Origin: Gaiellasilicea sp963784895
GTDB lineage: Bacteria; Actinomycetota; Thermoleophilia; Gaiellales; Gaiellaceae
Assembly (NCBI GenBank): GCA_963784895.1
Contig: CAWATM010000016.1
Coordinates: 62,001 to 126,000 of the forward strand
Length of the DNA: 64,000 bases
Reading direction: 5' to 3'
In this document: piece after piece, positions 32,616-41,544 of the stretch
How positions within the stretch are numbered: the first letter of the stretch is position 1
How the letters are laid out: each line of letters begins with the position of its first letter
The notes under the pieces: generated by a model
What the model saw: the letters and a program-made list of their open reading frames with translations, nothing else
The model's database searches: none
Told to the model about the DNA's origin: nothing
Position numbers and translations under genes: made by a program

Positions 32616-34372
32616 CGCTGATCCGCAGCCTGTGCTTCGTCCGCGTCGCGCTCGTGCCGCTCTTGCTGGTCAAGATCCTGATCGATCGCGGCGACTTTCC
32701 ATCGTCCGGCTATGAGCAGGCGGCCTGGACGCTGCTCGGCATCTTCGCCGCAGTGGCCCTGCTTCTGCTCGTGTTCGCGTACCGCTGGCGTCCGCGGCTG
32801 CGGTACCTCGCCGGCCTCGGCGTCCTCACCGACCTTGCCCTGACGACGGCGCTGATGTTCGTCTTCGCCTGGGAGCCGGCCCAGCCTTTGCGCGCTCTGC
32901 AGTTCCTCGTCGTGCTCGAAGCTGCCCTCTTCTTCCGCCTCGTCGGCGGACTGATCGTCGGAGCGGTCACGCTGCCGATCCTGCTCGCGCACGAGTACTG
33001 GCGGCAGGAGGAGTTCGGCCTCACCGTCCGCTACGAGGCGCTCCTGCTGCGCGTCGTCGTCGCGATCGCGCTCGGCGTCGTCGTCGGCCGCCTCGTCGAC
33101 ATGGAGCGCGGCCAGGCGCGCGACGCTGACGAGCGGGCCGGTGAAGCCGAGCGTCTCCGGGACGAGCTCGGCCGTCGTGTCGATCTGCTCGAGACGACGA
33201 ACCGTGCGGCGCGGGCGCTCGGGTCGTCGCTCGACCTCGACCAGGCGTTCGCGGCGTTCGTGGGGGAGCTGCGCACGCTGTTGCCGTTCGACCGCGCTGC
33301 GATCCTGCTCGCCGAACCGGGCGGCGCGCGTGTGATGGCGACGGCGGGCGTCGGCGCCGAGGACTATCTGGAGCCGAGCACGACGATCACGGTGCCGGAC
33401 TCGATCCTGGAACAGGTGATCGAGGCGGGGAACACCGTCTATCGCCCGGACATCGCGGAGCAGCCCTATCCGGAGGAGGCCGGGCTGCTCGCACTCGGCA
33501 TCCGCGCTCGGGTGCTCGCGCCGCTCCAGCTCGGGACGCGCTCGATCGGCGCCCTCGCGATCTCACGCACCGAGCCCGCGTCGTTCCGCGAGGAGGAGCG
33601 GGGGGTCGTGACGCTCCTCGGGCGGCTCGTCGCTACCGGCGTGCAGAACCTTCGCACCTACGAGGCGGAGCGCGCGACCGTCGACGAGCTGCGGCGCCTG
33701 TCGGCGCTCCGAGCCGACTTCGTCTCGCTCGTCTCGCACGAGCTGCGCGGCCCGATGGCGGCGGTGATCGGCTCCGCCCGGACGCTGCAGGCGCGCTGGC
33801 GCGAGCTGCGGCCGGAGCAGCGGGAGGCCTTCCTCGCCGTGATCGCGGACGAGACCACCCGCCTGTCGGCGCTCGTCGGCGACGTCCTCGACACCTCCCG
33901 GATCGAAGCAGGCACCTTCGGCTACCAATTCGGCGACGTCGATCTCGGCGAGGTCCTGCGCGACTCGGTCGCGGCGGCGGAGATCGGCCAGGACGAGGTG
34001 CGGCTGTCGGCCCAGCTGCCGGCGACGCTCCCGAACGTCCGCGGCGACCCGGCACGACTTCGTCAGCTGGTCGACAACCTGATCTCGAATGCCGTCAAGT
34101 ACTCCGACTCGGGCGGCGAGGTGGCTGTGGCCGCCGGCGCCGACGAAGGCCACGTGATCGTCCGCGTCCAGGACACGGGGCCTGGCATCGGGCCTGAGCA
34201 CCAGGCTCAGATCTTCGAGAAGTTCGGGCGGGCCGGCGGGTCGACCAAGCCGGGCACCGGTCTCGGCCTGTTCCTCTCGCGTTCCTTCGCCGAGGCGCAC
34301 GGCGGCTCGCTCGACGTCGAGTCGACGCCCGGCGAGGGCGCCGTCTTCGTCCTGCGTCTGCCCGTCGGCTAG
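32612..34372 (+). CDS. Membrane sensor histidine kinase with GAF domain
   Basis: 586 residues from GTG 32612. Five to six membrane helices (to about residue 165), a short coiled coil, and a GAF domain (about 200-345: SLDLDQAFAAFVGEL, APLQLGTRSIGALAIS). HisKA follows with the phospho-acceptor His in SLVSHELRGPM near residue 373. The ATPase has NLISNAVKYS, DTGPGIG and GTGLGLFLSR. All catalytic boxes are intact. There is no response regulator next to it, so its partner is elsewhere. It is coupled to queG by a GTGA overlap and converges with pafBC (4-bp overlap). Confidence 0.92.
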   Translation: MTLIRSLCFVRVALVPLLLVKILIDRGDFPSSGYEQAAWTLLGIFAAVALLLLVFAYRWRPRLRYLAGLGVLTDLALTTALMFVFAWEPAQPLRALQFLVVLEAALFFRLVGGLIVGAVTLPILLAHEYWRQEEFGLTVRYEALLLRVVVAIALGVVVGRLVDMERGQARDADERAGEAERLRDELGRRVDLLETTNRAARALGSSLDLDQAFAAFVGELRTLLPFDRAAILLAEPGGARVMATAGVGAEDYLEPSTTITVPDSILEQVIEAGNTVYRPDIAEQPYPEEAGLLALGIRARVLAPLQLGTRSIGALAISRTEPASFREEERGVVTLLGRLVATGVQNLRTYEAERATVDELRRLSALRADFVSLVSHELRGPMAAVIGSARTLQARWRELRPEQREAFLAVIADETTRLSALVGDVLDTSRIEAGTFGYQFGDVDLGEVLRDSVAAAEIGQDEVRLSAQLPATLPNVRGDPARLRQLVDNLISNAVKYSDSGGEVAVAAGADEGHVIVRVQDTGPGIGPEHQAQIFEKFGRAGGSTKPGTGLGLFLSRSFAEAHGGSLDVESTPGEGAVFVLRLPVG

Positions 34373-36384
34373 CCGGGCAGCTTGACGCGGCTGAGCTTCA
34401 GCTCCTTCAGAAGCTGCGCCGCCCGCTTCGCGATCACGGGGCGGACGTCGGCGGGCTCGAGTACGACGGCCTCTCCGCGGTCGGCCAGGATCTCGCTGAT
34501 CAGCCAATCGTCGGTGCCGACCCGAAGGGTCGCGAGCGCGGAGCCGTCGGTCAGCCGCGTCGCGCCCCGCTCGACGCGGTAGCGGGCGACCGGCTTCGCG
34601 TAGCGGACGCGCACCTGGTGGGCGTCCTCGAGGAAGTGGGGGTCGAAGCCGTCGCGCGGCTCGAAGCGCTCCTTCGTCAGCCGCGCCGACCGCATCCGGT
34701 CGAGCCGGAAGGAGCGCTCGCCGTCGGAGGAGCGGTCCCAGGTGTGGATGAGCCAGTGCGGGAGCACGCGCTCGAACGTGTAGGGCTCGACCAGCCGCTC
34801 GGACGGCGTCTCGTCGCCCTCCTTCATGTACTCGATCGTGACGACGCGGCGTTCGGCGATCCCGCGCGAGAGCGTCGCGACGAGCTCCTCCTCGTCCAGC
34901 TCGGCGCGGGTCTCGGGGGCCTGATGGTCGTCGAACTGCCCGAACGTCTCTTCGAGCTTCTTGCGAACCCGGTCGAGCGGCGTGTGCACCTGCGCCGCGA
35001 TCGTCGGCCCGACGATGTCGAGCGCGAGCCGGATCGCGCGCGCCTCGAGCGGGGTCAGCCGCGGCGCCAGCCGGAAGACGTCGCCGTAGAGCTCCTTGTC
35101 GACACGGACGGTGTCGCCGTCGAGCTCGGCGTAGACCGTGTAGCAGCCGCCGCCGAAATTGACGAGGTTGAGCAGCGAGAGGTGATCCTGGAGCTCCTCG
35201 CGCGGAATGTGGAAACGCGCGGCCAGGTCGTCGGCGTCCAGCTCCGCGTCCTTGCTCTCGCCGCAGGCCGCGAGCAGGTAGGCGAGGAGCGCCTGCAGGA
35301 CGCCGAACCGCTCGGGCGCGACGGCCGGCGCGGGCCGGTCGGCACCGTCCGCCGGCACCTCGGCGGCCTTCTCCCGTGCGAGCTTCGGCGGCTCCGCCTC
35401 ATGGGCTGCGCGGACACGCTGCAGCCCCTCCGCGCAGGCGGCGCGCAGCTCCTCCGGCTCGAGCGGGACAGCACGGCCGTTCTGCCGCAGCACCCAGCCG
35501 GCGAGCGGCTCGATTGCGGCGTACTCGGTCTCGAAGACGCCGTCCACGAGCGTGCCCGCCTCGTGCAGCGTCCGATGCACCCACCACGCCGTATCGCCGT
35601 TGACCTCGACTCTCGCCGTACCCGCGACCGGCCCGTGCTGCCAGTCCTCGCCGACGCGGTAGGCGTCGACGTCGAAGTCCGCAGGCAGGCGGAAGTCCCG
35701 CTCGCGGCGGGTGGCGAAGCGGATGTCGCTGCGGATCCTCGAGACGCGGAACGTGCGGACGTCGCCCGAGTCGAGATCGTGGCCGACGACGTACCAGGTG
35801 CCGCGGTCGCGCCGGAGGGCGTACGGGTTGAGCGTCCGCTCGCGGGTCTGGTCGCGCCGCGGCGACCAGTAGCTGAACTTGATCGTCCGCTGCTTCGAGA
35901 TCGCCGACTCGAGCTTCGAGAGCCGGCCCGCCATCTCGGGCGAGTAGTCGGGATCCCGTACCTGCACGCTCGCCGCGGTCTCGGTCGGGGCGTCGTCGAA
36001 CCCAGGGCGGCCGAGCGCGAGGTTCTGGAGCGCCAGCCGGAGCGGTTCGGCGTACGCAAATGTTCCTTCGAGCATGTAGAGCGCGGTCTGGAGCGCCGCC
36101 AGCTCGTCGTCGTCGAGCTCGAGCTCGTCCAGGAAGTAGTTCTCGGACCGGAGGGTGTACAGCTCCTCGCCGGTGAACTCGTCGCGCTGGGAATGGAGCG
36201 GGACGCCGAGCGCGATCAACTCGGCGCGGTCGGAGTAGAAGCGGCGGGCGAAAGCCTCGTCGGACATCTCCGAGTAGCCCTCGACGTTCCCCTTCACGTC
36301 CCGCGCGGTCAGCGGCCGCCGTTCCGCCATCAGGAACGCGACGAGCGAGAGCTGTCGGATCAGCTTGTCGGTGTCGTGCGACAC
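34369..36384 (-). CDS. pafBC: Fused PafBC-type WYL transcriptional regulator
   Basis: 671 residues formed by two tandem wHTH-WYL-WCX units in one chain. Unit 1: HTH at about 1-75, WYL domain with FSYWSPRRDQTRER and NPYALRRDRGTWYVVG near 175-205. Unit 2: HTH from about 360, WYL domain with VVTIEYMKEGDE and LVEPYTFERVLPHWLIHTW near 540-580. In mycobacteria PafB and PafC are separate and activate RecA-independent DNA-damage genes; natural fusions are known from other actinobacteria. The usual neighbours, proteasome accessory genes, are not in this window. The WYL domains are thought to sense single-stranded nucleic acid. Confidence 0.9.
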   Translation of the reverse strand: MSHDTDKLIRQLSLVAFLMAERRPLTARDVKGNVEGYSEMSDEAFARRFYSDRAELIALGVPLHSQRDEFTGEELYTLRSENYFLDELELDDDELAALQTALYMLEGTFAYAEPLRLALQNLALGRPGFDDAPTETAASVQVRDPDYSPEMAGRLSKLESAISKQRTIKFSYWSPRRDQTRERTLNPYALRRDRGTWYVVGHDLDSGDVRTFRVSRIRSDIRFATRRERDFRLPADFDVDAYRVGEDWQHGPVAGTARVEVNGDTAWWVHRTLHEAGTLVDGVFETEYAAIEPLAGWVLRQNGRAVPLEPEELRAACAEGLQRVRAAHEAEPPKLAREKAAEVPADGADRPAPAVAPERFGVLQALLAYLLAACGESKDAELDADDLAARFHIPREELQDHLSLLNLVNFGGGCYTVYAELDGDTVRVDKELYGDVFRLAPRLTPLEARAIRLALDIVGPTIAAQVHTPLDRVRKKLEETFGQFDDHQAPETRAELDEEELVATLSRGIAERRVVTIEYMKEGDETPSERLVEPYTFERVLPHWLIHTWDRSSDGERSFRLDRMRSARLTKERFEPRDGFDPHFLEDAHQVRVRYAKPVARYRVERGATRLTDGSALATLRVGTDDWLISEILADRGEAVVLEPADVRPVIAKRAAQLLKELKLSRVKLPG

Positions 36385-36409
36385 CGCGCGAGCTTATCGC
36401 TCGCCGTCG

Positions 36410-36701
36410 CTGGCCGGCTGCGCCTCCCGGCCGGCGGAGCCGGCCTCCGGCGCAGCCTCGCGCCGCCCGCGGCGCTCCATCCGGCGGGCCGTACCGCCGT
36501 ACTGTCCCACCGGCCTACGCACCGCGAACGGCACGCCAGCGACGGCGATTGCGCGCTGGCCGGCTGCGCCTCCCGGCCGGCGGAGCCGGCCTCCGGCGCA
36601 GCCTCGCGCCGCTCGCGGCGCTCCACCCGGCGGGCCGTACCGCCGTACTGTCCCACCGGCCTACGCACCGCGAACGGCACGCCAGCGACGGCGATTGCGC
36701 G
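36410..36701. repeat. 146-bp tandem duplication (two copies) with internal nested palindromes
   Basis: Unit 1 spans 36410-36555 and unit 2 36556-36701; only about two mismatches are seen. Each contains GGCTGCGCC ... GGCGCAGCC enclosing GGCCGGCGGAGCCGGCC, a nested hairpin of about 42 nt. It lies upstream of pafBC and ends 3 bp before the stop of the next minus-strand gene. Confidence 0.85.
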
Positions 36702-36704
36702 CTG

Positions 36705-37226
36705 TTACGCCGCGGCTAGGGAACGCTCGAGGTGCTGGTGCGACGGGCAGTAGTCGCGCTCCGGCAGCGGTGTCCGCTGACACGGCTTGCCCTTGCGCGT
36801 CGTCGCGCGGCAGCGTGCAACGCCGCCGTCGAGAGCGCCTGCCTCGAGTTGCTCCTCGATGAAACCGACCGCCGCAGCGATCCCTTCCTTCACCGCCCAG
36901 GCGACCTGCGCTTGAGCCGTGATCGGGAAGAAACGGCGGATGTCCTGGAAGAGCGCCCGGTCCGGCTTCGCGAAATAGTGGGGATCGGCCGCGAGCCGCT
37001 CCATCGTCTGCTCGCACTGCTCGAGTACGGAACGGCGCGACTCGAGCTGCTCCGAGGCCTCCGAGTACGGATCGATCAGATCCTTGATCGAGCGGTAGAT
37101 CGCTCTCGAATACTGATACATACAGGCCTGCAGCTGCACGAGTTGGGCTTCCATCTGTGCGGTCATCGCTCCCTGTTCTGTCCCGCAGTCAGGCCGAAAA
37201 CGGGGTTCCGGCGGGGTGGTCGACAC
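36705..37226 (-). CDS. Hypothetical protein with C-terminal four-Cys/His zinc-type motif
   Basis: Up to 173 residues. The N-terminal two thirds are helical (AQLVQLQACMYQYSRAIYRS). The C-terminus has CRATTRKGKPCQRTP followed by YCPSHQH, a short metal-binding pattern (Cys-Cys-Cys-His) seen in DUF5763-like tails. ATG 37226 (MSTTPPEP) or ATG 37166 (MTAQMEAQ) are possible starts. Function unknown. The stop abuts the 146-bp tandem repeat. Confidence 0.7.
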   Translation of the reverse strand: MSTTPPEPRFRPDCGTEQGAMTAQMEAQLVQLQACMYQYSRAIYRSIKDLIDPYSEASEQLESRRSVLEQCEQTMERLAADPHYFAKPDRALFQDIRRFFPITAQAQVAWAVKEGIAAAVGFIEEQLEAGALDGGVARCRATTRKGKPCQRTPLPERDYCPSHQHLERSLAAA

Positions 37227-37359
37227 CGAGTATACGGACTCCCCGGTGCTGTTACAAAGTCGCTTACATTAGTGTTCGGAGGGGGGAAACGCGACGGCGT
37301 CTCCACGGGGGACTTGCGAGGGCGTCTGCCCGCTCTCGGTGCTCCTTACACCTGCCCCG

Positions 37360-38034
37360 CTACGGAACGATCTCACGTTGGTAGGCGGATGGGAAGACCG
37401 TCCGCGCACGCTGGAGTGCCGACGACGCCTCCGCCTCGCTCTCGTAGACGCCCTGGAAGACGACGTAGTAGCCGGGGTGGAGGCTCGCGTAGCGCGACGA
37501 GTCAAGGATGCCCACGCGGCGGAGCCCGCCGTCGCGCGCCTTCGTCGCCTGCGCTGCCGCGGCCGGGCGCCCGTTCTGCTGTGGCAGCGAGAGGAGGACG
37601 ATCGTCCAGCCCCGCCGGTCGCGTGGCCACGTGATCGCGGCCGGGTTTACCGGTGGCGGCGGCGGGGCCGTTGTCGCCGCGGGCGCCGTCGTCCCGGTCG
37701 GGGCCGTCGTCGGCTCTGGGGCGGTCAGCGTCGGCGTGCCGCCGGTGACGGTGAGGCTGCCGCCGGTGGCGGTCGAGATCGCGATCTGGTCGTCGCCGTC
37801 GCCGGAGATCGCGATTGCTGCACCGGTCCCGAGCACGGCGATCACGAGCCCGAGCAGCGCCGGCACAAGCCACGTGCCGGCCCAGTCGTGGCGCTCGCCG
37901 ACGGATGCCGAGGCGCGGGCGACAGGCCCCGCCGCCGCCTGCGGCAGGCGCGCGCCGCAGTTGAGGCAGTACTCCTGGCCCGCCAGTGCGGGCGCGTCGC
38001 AGCGCGGGCAGCGTGTTTGTCCGGGAGCGCTCAT
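37360..38034 (-). CDS. Zinc-ribbon membrane protein with SPOR-like C-terminus
   Basis: 224 residues from ATG 38034, overlapping the preceding gene's stop (ATGA). Order: zinc ribbon CPRCDAPALAGQEYCLNCGA (residues 9-28), one membrane helix (LVPALLGLVIAVLGTGAA), a Thr/Pro-rich linker, and a C-terminal domain with GYYVVFQGVYESEAEASSAL that resembles SPOR/RNP-like peptidoglycan-binding folds. It is probably a membrane-anchored envelope protein. The SPOR relation is inferred from pattern only. Confidence 0.75.
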   Translation of the reverse strand: MSAPGQTRCPRCDAPALAGQEYCLNCGARLPQAAAGPVARASASVGERHDWAGTWLVPALLGLVIAVLGTGAAIAISGDGDDQIAISTATGGSLTVTGGTPTLTAPEPTTAPTGTTAPAATTAPPPPPVNPAAITWPRDRRGWTIVLLSLPQQNGRPAAAAQATKARDGGLRRVGILDSSRYASLHPGYYVVFQGVYESEAEASSALQRARTVFPSAYQREIVP

Positions 38035-38417
38035 CGGGCGTCCGCCGCCTCCGCGACGGGGCGGCCGCAGGTGGCGCAGAAGCGTGTTCCCCAGAGGAGC
38101 GGCGCACCGCACTCGCAGCGCGCGGTCTTCGGGACACCCGGCGCGCGTCGGGTGGCGCCGAGCAGGACGTCGAGCTCGTGGATGCGTGCCTCGAGCCCGA
38201 TCAGCTCGGCGCAGCGCTCGAGGAGGAGGTCCTCCCGGAAGCGGTCGCGCCGGTACATCTCGAGCGAGAGCCCGCCCAGATCGCGCAGCTTCTGCTCCCG
38301 CAGGCGCAGGAGCGCGCGGCGCTCGCGGCGCAGCTGGCTCGCGGGGGGTGCAGGACGACGGCGTGGACGCGCCTCGTCTCGGCGCAGGAGTCGTCGCAGG
38401 GACGGGAGGCCCACCAC
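38031..38417 (-). CDS. Hypothetical protein with C-terminal zinc ribbon
   Basis: 128 residues. A basic, helical N-terminal part (LRRERRALLRLREQKLRDLG) and a coiled region are followed by a zinc ribbon CECGAPLLWGTRFCATCGRP near residues 100-119. It is in an operon with the next zinc-ribbon gene (4-bp overlap), so the two proteins may act together. No known family is recognised beyond the ribbon. Confidence 0.7.
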   Translation of the reverse strand: MVGLPSLRRLLRRDEARPRRRPAPPASQLRRERRALLRLREQKLRDLGGLSLEMYRRDRFREDLLLERCAELIGLEARIHELDVLLGATRRAPGVPKTARCECGAPLLWGTRFCATCGRPVAEAADAR

Positions 38418-38474
38418 GGCGCCGAGTGTACTGACTGCCCCGGAGAGCCAATCTCGGCTCGCGCGACGGGTCTT

Positions 38475-38512
38475 GGGGACGCGGAGCGTCCCCCTTGAGG
38501 GGTCTTCGCGCG
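38475..38512. repeat. Hairpin plus dispersed repeat (CCCTTGAGGGGTCTTCGCGCG)-type, copy 1
   Basis: A perfect 8-bp hairpin GGGGACGC/GCGTCCCC spans 38475-38493. From 38492 to 38512 runs a 21-bp segment that recurs at 56861-56881 with one difference. GCGCGACGGG occurs on both sides (38461 and 38509). It may act as terminator for the aldehyde dehydrogenase side or as part of a dispersed element. Confidence 0.55.
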
Positions 38513-38549
38513 ACGGGCGTCCGCCTCCGCGAATGCCTGTCTGCGCCGT

Positions 38550-39980
38550 CTAGGGCAGCTCGATCACGACGAGCCGGTCCTCCGTGAGCTCGCGCACCGC
38601 ATATGCGGGCCCCTCGCGCGTGTTTCCAGAGTCCTTGACCCCGCCGTAGGGCATCTGATCGGCCCGGAAGGTCGGCGCCTCGTTGACGGTGACGCCGCCG
38701 AACTCGAGCCGCTGCGCCGCCGCGAGCGCGGTTCTGACGTTGCCCGTGAAGATCCCGGCCTGGAGGCCGTAGCGCGTTCCGTTCGCGAGCTCAATCGCCT
38801 CGTCGAGCGTGTCGTAGGCGGCGATCGTGCAGACCGGGCCGAAAACCTCCTCGCACGAGACCTTCAGCTCGGGAGCGGCGTTCCCGATCACGGTCGGCCG
38901 GACGAGCTCTCCGTCGAGCTCGCCGCCCGTGAGGATCTCCGCGCCCGCCGTTCTCGCCTCCTCGATCCACTCGAGGACGCGCTCACGTGAGCCCGCGTCG
39001 ATCAGCGGGCCGACGTCGGTCGCCTCGTCGAGCGGGTCGCCGAGGACGAGCGCCTCGACCTTGGGGACAAAGCGCGCGACGAGCTCGTCGTAGACGTCGC
39101 GCTGGACGTAGATCCGCTGCACCGAGATGCAGCTCTGGCCGGCGAAGGAGAAGGCGTTCGCGGCGAGCCGTGTCGCGACGTCCTCGAGATCGGAGTCCGC
39201 CTCGACGATCACGGGCGTCGCGTTCCCGAGCTCGAGCTTGACGCGCTTGCGCGGCGCCCGCTCGGCCAGCTTCCAGCCGACGTCGCCCGAACCCGTGAAG
39301 GTGATCGCGCGCACGCGCTCGTCCTCGACGAGGACGTCGCCGATCTCGGCGGCCGGGCCGACGAGCACGTTCAGCCAGCCCGGCGGCAGCTCCGCCTCCG
39401 TCAGCAATTCGGCGAGCAGGAGCGCCGAGAACGGCGTCTGCGACGCGGGCTTGAGCACGACGGCGCAACCGGCCGCGAGCGCCGGCGCGATCTTGTGCGC
39501 GACGAGATTGAGCGGAAAGTTGAACGGCGAGATCGCGCCGACGACGCCGATCGGCTGCCTGAGCGTGAAGGCGAGCTTGCCCGCGCCGGCCTGCGACGCG
39601 TCCATCGGCACCATCTCGCCCGCGAGCTTGCGCGCCTCGACGGCGGCGAAGGTGAAGGTGGACATGGCGCGGGACGCCTCGACGCGAGCCGCCTTCAGCG
39701 GCTTGCCCGCCTCGGTCGCGATCGTCCGCGCGACCTCCTCGTGGCGGCGGCCGAGCTGGCCTGCGACGCGGACGAGGATCTCGGCGCGCTTGTGCGCCGG
39801 GAGCGCCTCCCGCATCGCGGCCTCGGCCGCGTCGACCGCGCGCCTCGCCTCGGCCGCGCCCGCCTTCGCGACTCGGCCGACGACCTCGCCGGAGTAGGGG
39901 GAGGGAACTTCGAGCCAACGCCCGGTCTCGACCCACTCGCCGGCGATCAGCAGCTTCTTCTCGAGGGCCGTGGTGGCCAC
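38550..39980 (-). CDS. NAD(P)-dependent aldehyde dehydrogenase
   Basis: 476 residues, full length. Rossmann segment FTGSGDVGWKLAE, general-base Glu in KLELGNATPVIV, nucleophilic Cys in FAGQSCISVQ near residue 280, and EEVFGPVC near 385. The usual LELGGK is LELGNA here. Close types are lactaldehyde/glyceraldehyde-3-phosphate or succinate-semialdehyde dehydrogenases; the substrate is not assignable. GTG 39980 is divergent from the thiolase start with only 11 bp between, so both promoters must overlap coding sequence or the regulation is shared. Confidence 0.92.
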   Translation of the reverse strand: MATTALEKKLLIAGEWVETGRWLEVPSPYSGEVVGRVAKAGAAEARRAVDAAEAAMREALPAHKRAEILVRVAGQLGRRHEEVARTIATEAGKPLKAARVEASRAMSTFTFAAVEARKLAGEMVPMDASQAGAGKLAFTLRQPIGVVGAISPFNFPLNLVAHKIAPALAAGCAVVLKPASQTPFSALLLAELLTEAELPPGWLNVLVGPAAEIGDVLVEDERVRAITFTGSGDVGWKLAERAPRKRVKLELGNATPVIVEADSDLEDVATRLAANAFSFAGQSCISVQRIYVQRDVYDELVARFVPKVEALVLGDPLDEATDVGPLIDAGSRERVLEWIEEARTAGAEILTGGELDGELVRPTVIGNAAPELKVSCEEVFGPVCTIAAYDTLDEAIELANGTRYGLQAGIFTGNVRTALAAAQRLEFGGVTVNEAPTFRADQMPYGGVKDSGNTREGPAYAVRELTEDRLVVIELP

Positions 39981-39991
39981 GCCCTGAGTCT

Positions 39992-41152
39992 ATGCTCCGT
40001 CTCGTGGCCACCGACGCGCTGATCGTCGACGCCGTCCGCAGCCCGATCGGGCGCCGGAACGGCTCGCTCGCGGGAACTCGCGGCGACGAGCTGGCGGCCC
40101 AGATCCTGAACGGCCTCGCCGCGCGCCACGACCTCGATCCGGCCGAGGTCGAGGACATTCAGATGGGCTGCGTGACGCAGATCGGCGAGCAGGGCTGGAA
40201 CATCGGCCGGATGGCGCCGATGGTGGCGGGTTGGCCCGAGACGGTGTGCGGGACGACGGTCGACCGCCAGTGCGGCTCCTCGATGCAGACGAATTTCAAC
40301 GCCGCCGCGGCGATCTGGGCCGGCCAGCTCGACGTCGTCGTCTCGGCGGGAGTCGAGATGATGTCGCGCGTCCCGATGGGCTCGAACGGGGGCGACCTCT
40401 CCGACAAGCTGACCGAGCGCTGGCAGATCGTGCCGCAGGGGATCTCGGCCGAGGCGCTCGCTTCCGAGTGGAACCTGTCGCGCGAGTCGCTCGACGCCTT
40501 CTCGCTCGAGTCGCACCGACGCGCGATCGCCGCGATCGACGACGGCAAGTTCGAGAACGAGATCCTCCCGGTCGAGGTCGGGGCTGCCGGCGCAGCCGTC
40601 CTCTTCGCCGTCGACGAGGCGCCGCGGCGGGACACCTCGGCCGAGAAGCTCGCCTCGCTGCAGCCGGCGTTTCTGCCCGACGGCGTCGTCACGGCGGGGA
40701 ACTCGAGCCAGATCGTCGACGGTGCGGCGGCCGTGCTCGTCACGAGCGAAGCCGCGGCAACGCGACTCGGCCTCGAGCCGCGCGCCCGCTTCGTCTCCTT
40801 CGGCCTCTCCGGCGTCGACCCGTACCGGATGCTGCACGGCAATCCGGAGGCCTGCCGGAAGGCGCTGGCGAAGGCGGGTCTGACCTGGGACGACATCGCT
40901 GTGATCGAGGTGAACGAGGCGTTCGCGTCGGTCGTGCTCCAGTTCGCGCACGACGCCGGGCTCGAGGACCGCTTCGACGACATCAACCCAAACGGCGGCG
41001 GCATCTCGCTCGGCCACCCGCTCGGCGCCACCGGCGCCCGTGTCACCGCGACGCTGGTGAACGAGCTCGAGCGCCGGGAGGCGCGCTACGGGATCGCCTG
41101 CATGTGCATCGGCTTCGGCCAGGCGATCGCAGCCGTGATCGAACGGCTCTGA
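39992..41152 (+). CDS. Acetyl-CoA acetyltransferase (thiolase)
   Basis: 386 residues. Catalytic nucleophile Cys in VDRQCGSSMQ near residue 91, active-site His in GHPLGATGAR near 343 and second Cys in CMCIGFGQA near 373: all three are intact. Length and motifs fit thiolase II / acetyl-CoA C-acyltransferase acting in beta-oxidation or butyrate/PHB-type condensation. A 3-hydroxybutyryl-CoA dehydrogenase lies at 44.6 kb. GTG 40004 is an alternative start. Confidence 0.92.
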   Translation: MLRLVATDALIVDAVRSPIGRRNGSLAGTRGDELAAQILNGLAARHDLDPAEVEDIQMGCVTQIGEQGWNIGRMAPMVAGWPETVCGTTVDRQCGSSMQTNFNAAAAIWAGQLDVVVSAGVEMMSRVPMGSNGGDLSDKLTERWQIVPQGISAEALASEWNLSRESLDAFSLESHRRAIAAIDDGKFENEILPVEVGAAGAAVLFAVDEAPRRDTSAEKLASLQPAFLPDGVVTAGNSSQIVDGAAAVLVTSEAAATRLGLEPRARFVSFGLSGVDPYRMLHGNPEACRKALAKAGLTWDDIAVIEVNEAFASVVLQFAHDAGLEDRFDDINPNGGGISLGHPLGATGARVTATLVNELERREARYGIACMCIGFGQAIAAVIERL

Positions 41153-41526
41153 GCCAGCGCTGGCTGCTCGTCCGGGGCCGGGGTGACCGGCCGCTCCCCG
41201 CGACGGGCTTCACACTCGACCGGCACTCCTCGACGCGGCGACCGGCGGTGGCACGCGGCGAGCTCGCGATTTGCTACGCGAGCGTCTGGCAGGCGGTCTT
41301 CGCCGTGGTCGAGGTGATGTCGGATCCGGAGGAGGATCCGGAGCGCGACCGCTGGCGCTGGTCGTTCGCCATCCGTTCGCTGCTCGCGCTCGACGACCTC
41401 GACCGGTCGATTCCTGCGGAGGAGGTCGGGATCCTCCCGAGCTCGCTCTGGCGGCACTCGTACATCCGGCTGAGCGCAGACCAGTTCACGGCCGCGCGGG
41501 CCGCAATCGAGAGGGCTTGTGTCTGA
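41149..41526 (+). CDS. EVE/ASCH-like PUA-superfamily small protein, unusual start
   Basis: About 125 residues. The frame reads QRWLLVRGRGDRPLP, then VARGELAICYASVWQAVFAVVEV and SYIRLSADQFTAARAAI. This is the strand order of EVE-type PUA-fold domains that bind modified nucleobases. There is no ATG, GTG or TTG upstream of the first strand. A CTG at 41149 would overlap the thiolase stop as CTGA, while GTG in VARGELA would cut off the first strands. Family assignment is tentative. Confidence 0.6.
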   Translation: MSQRWLLVRGRGDRPLPATGFTLDRHSSTRRPAVARGELAICYASVWQAVFAVVEVMSDPEEDPERDRWRWSFAIRSLLALDDLDRSIPAEEVGILPSSLWRHSYIRLSADQFTAARAAIERACV

Positions 41527-41544
41527 TGAGACACAAGGTCTCCG

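Noticed and set aside
34618..36753. 711-aa plus-strand frame opposite pafBC
   Set aside because: Composition of an antisense shadow; the minus strand has intact WYL domains. Its tail also runs through the tandem repeat.
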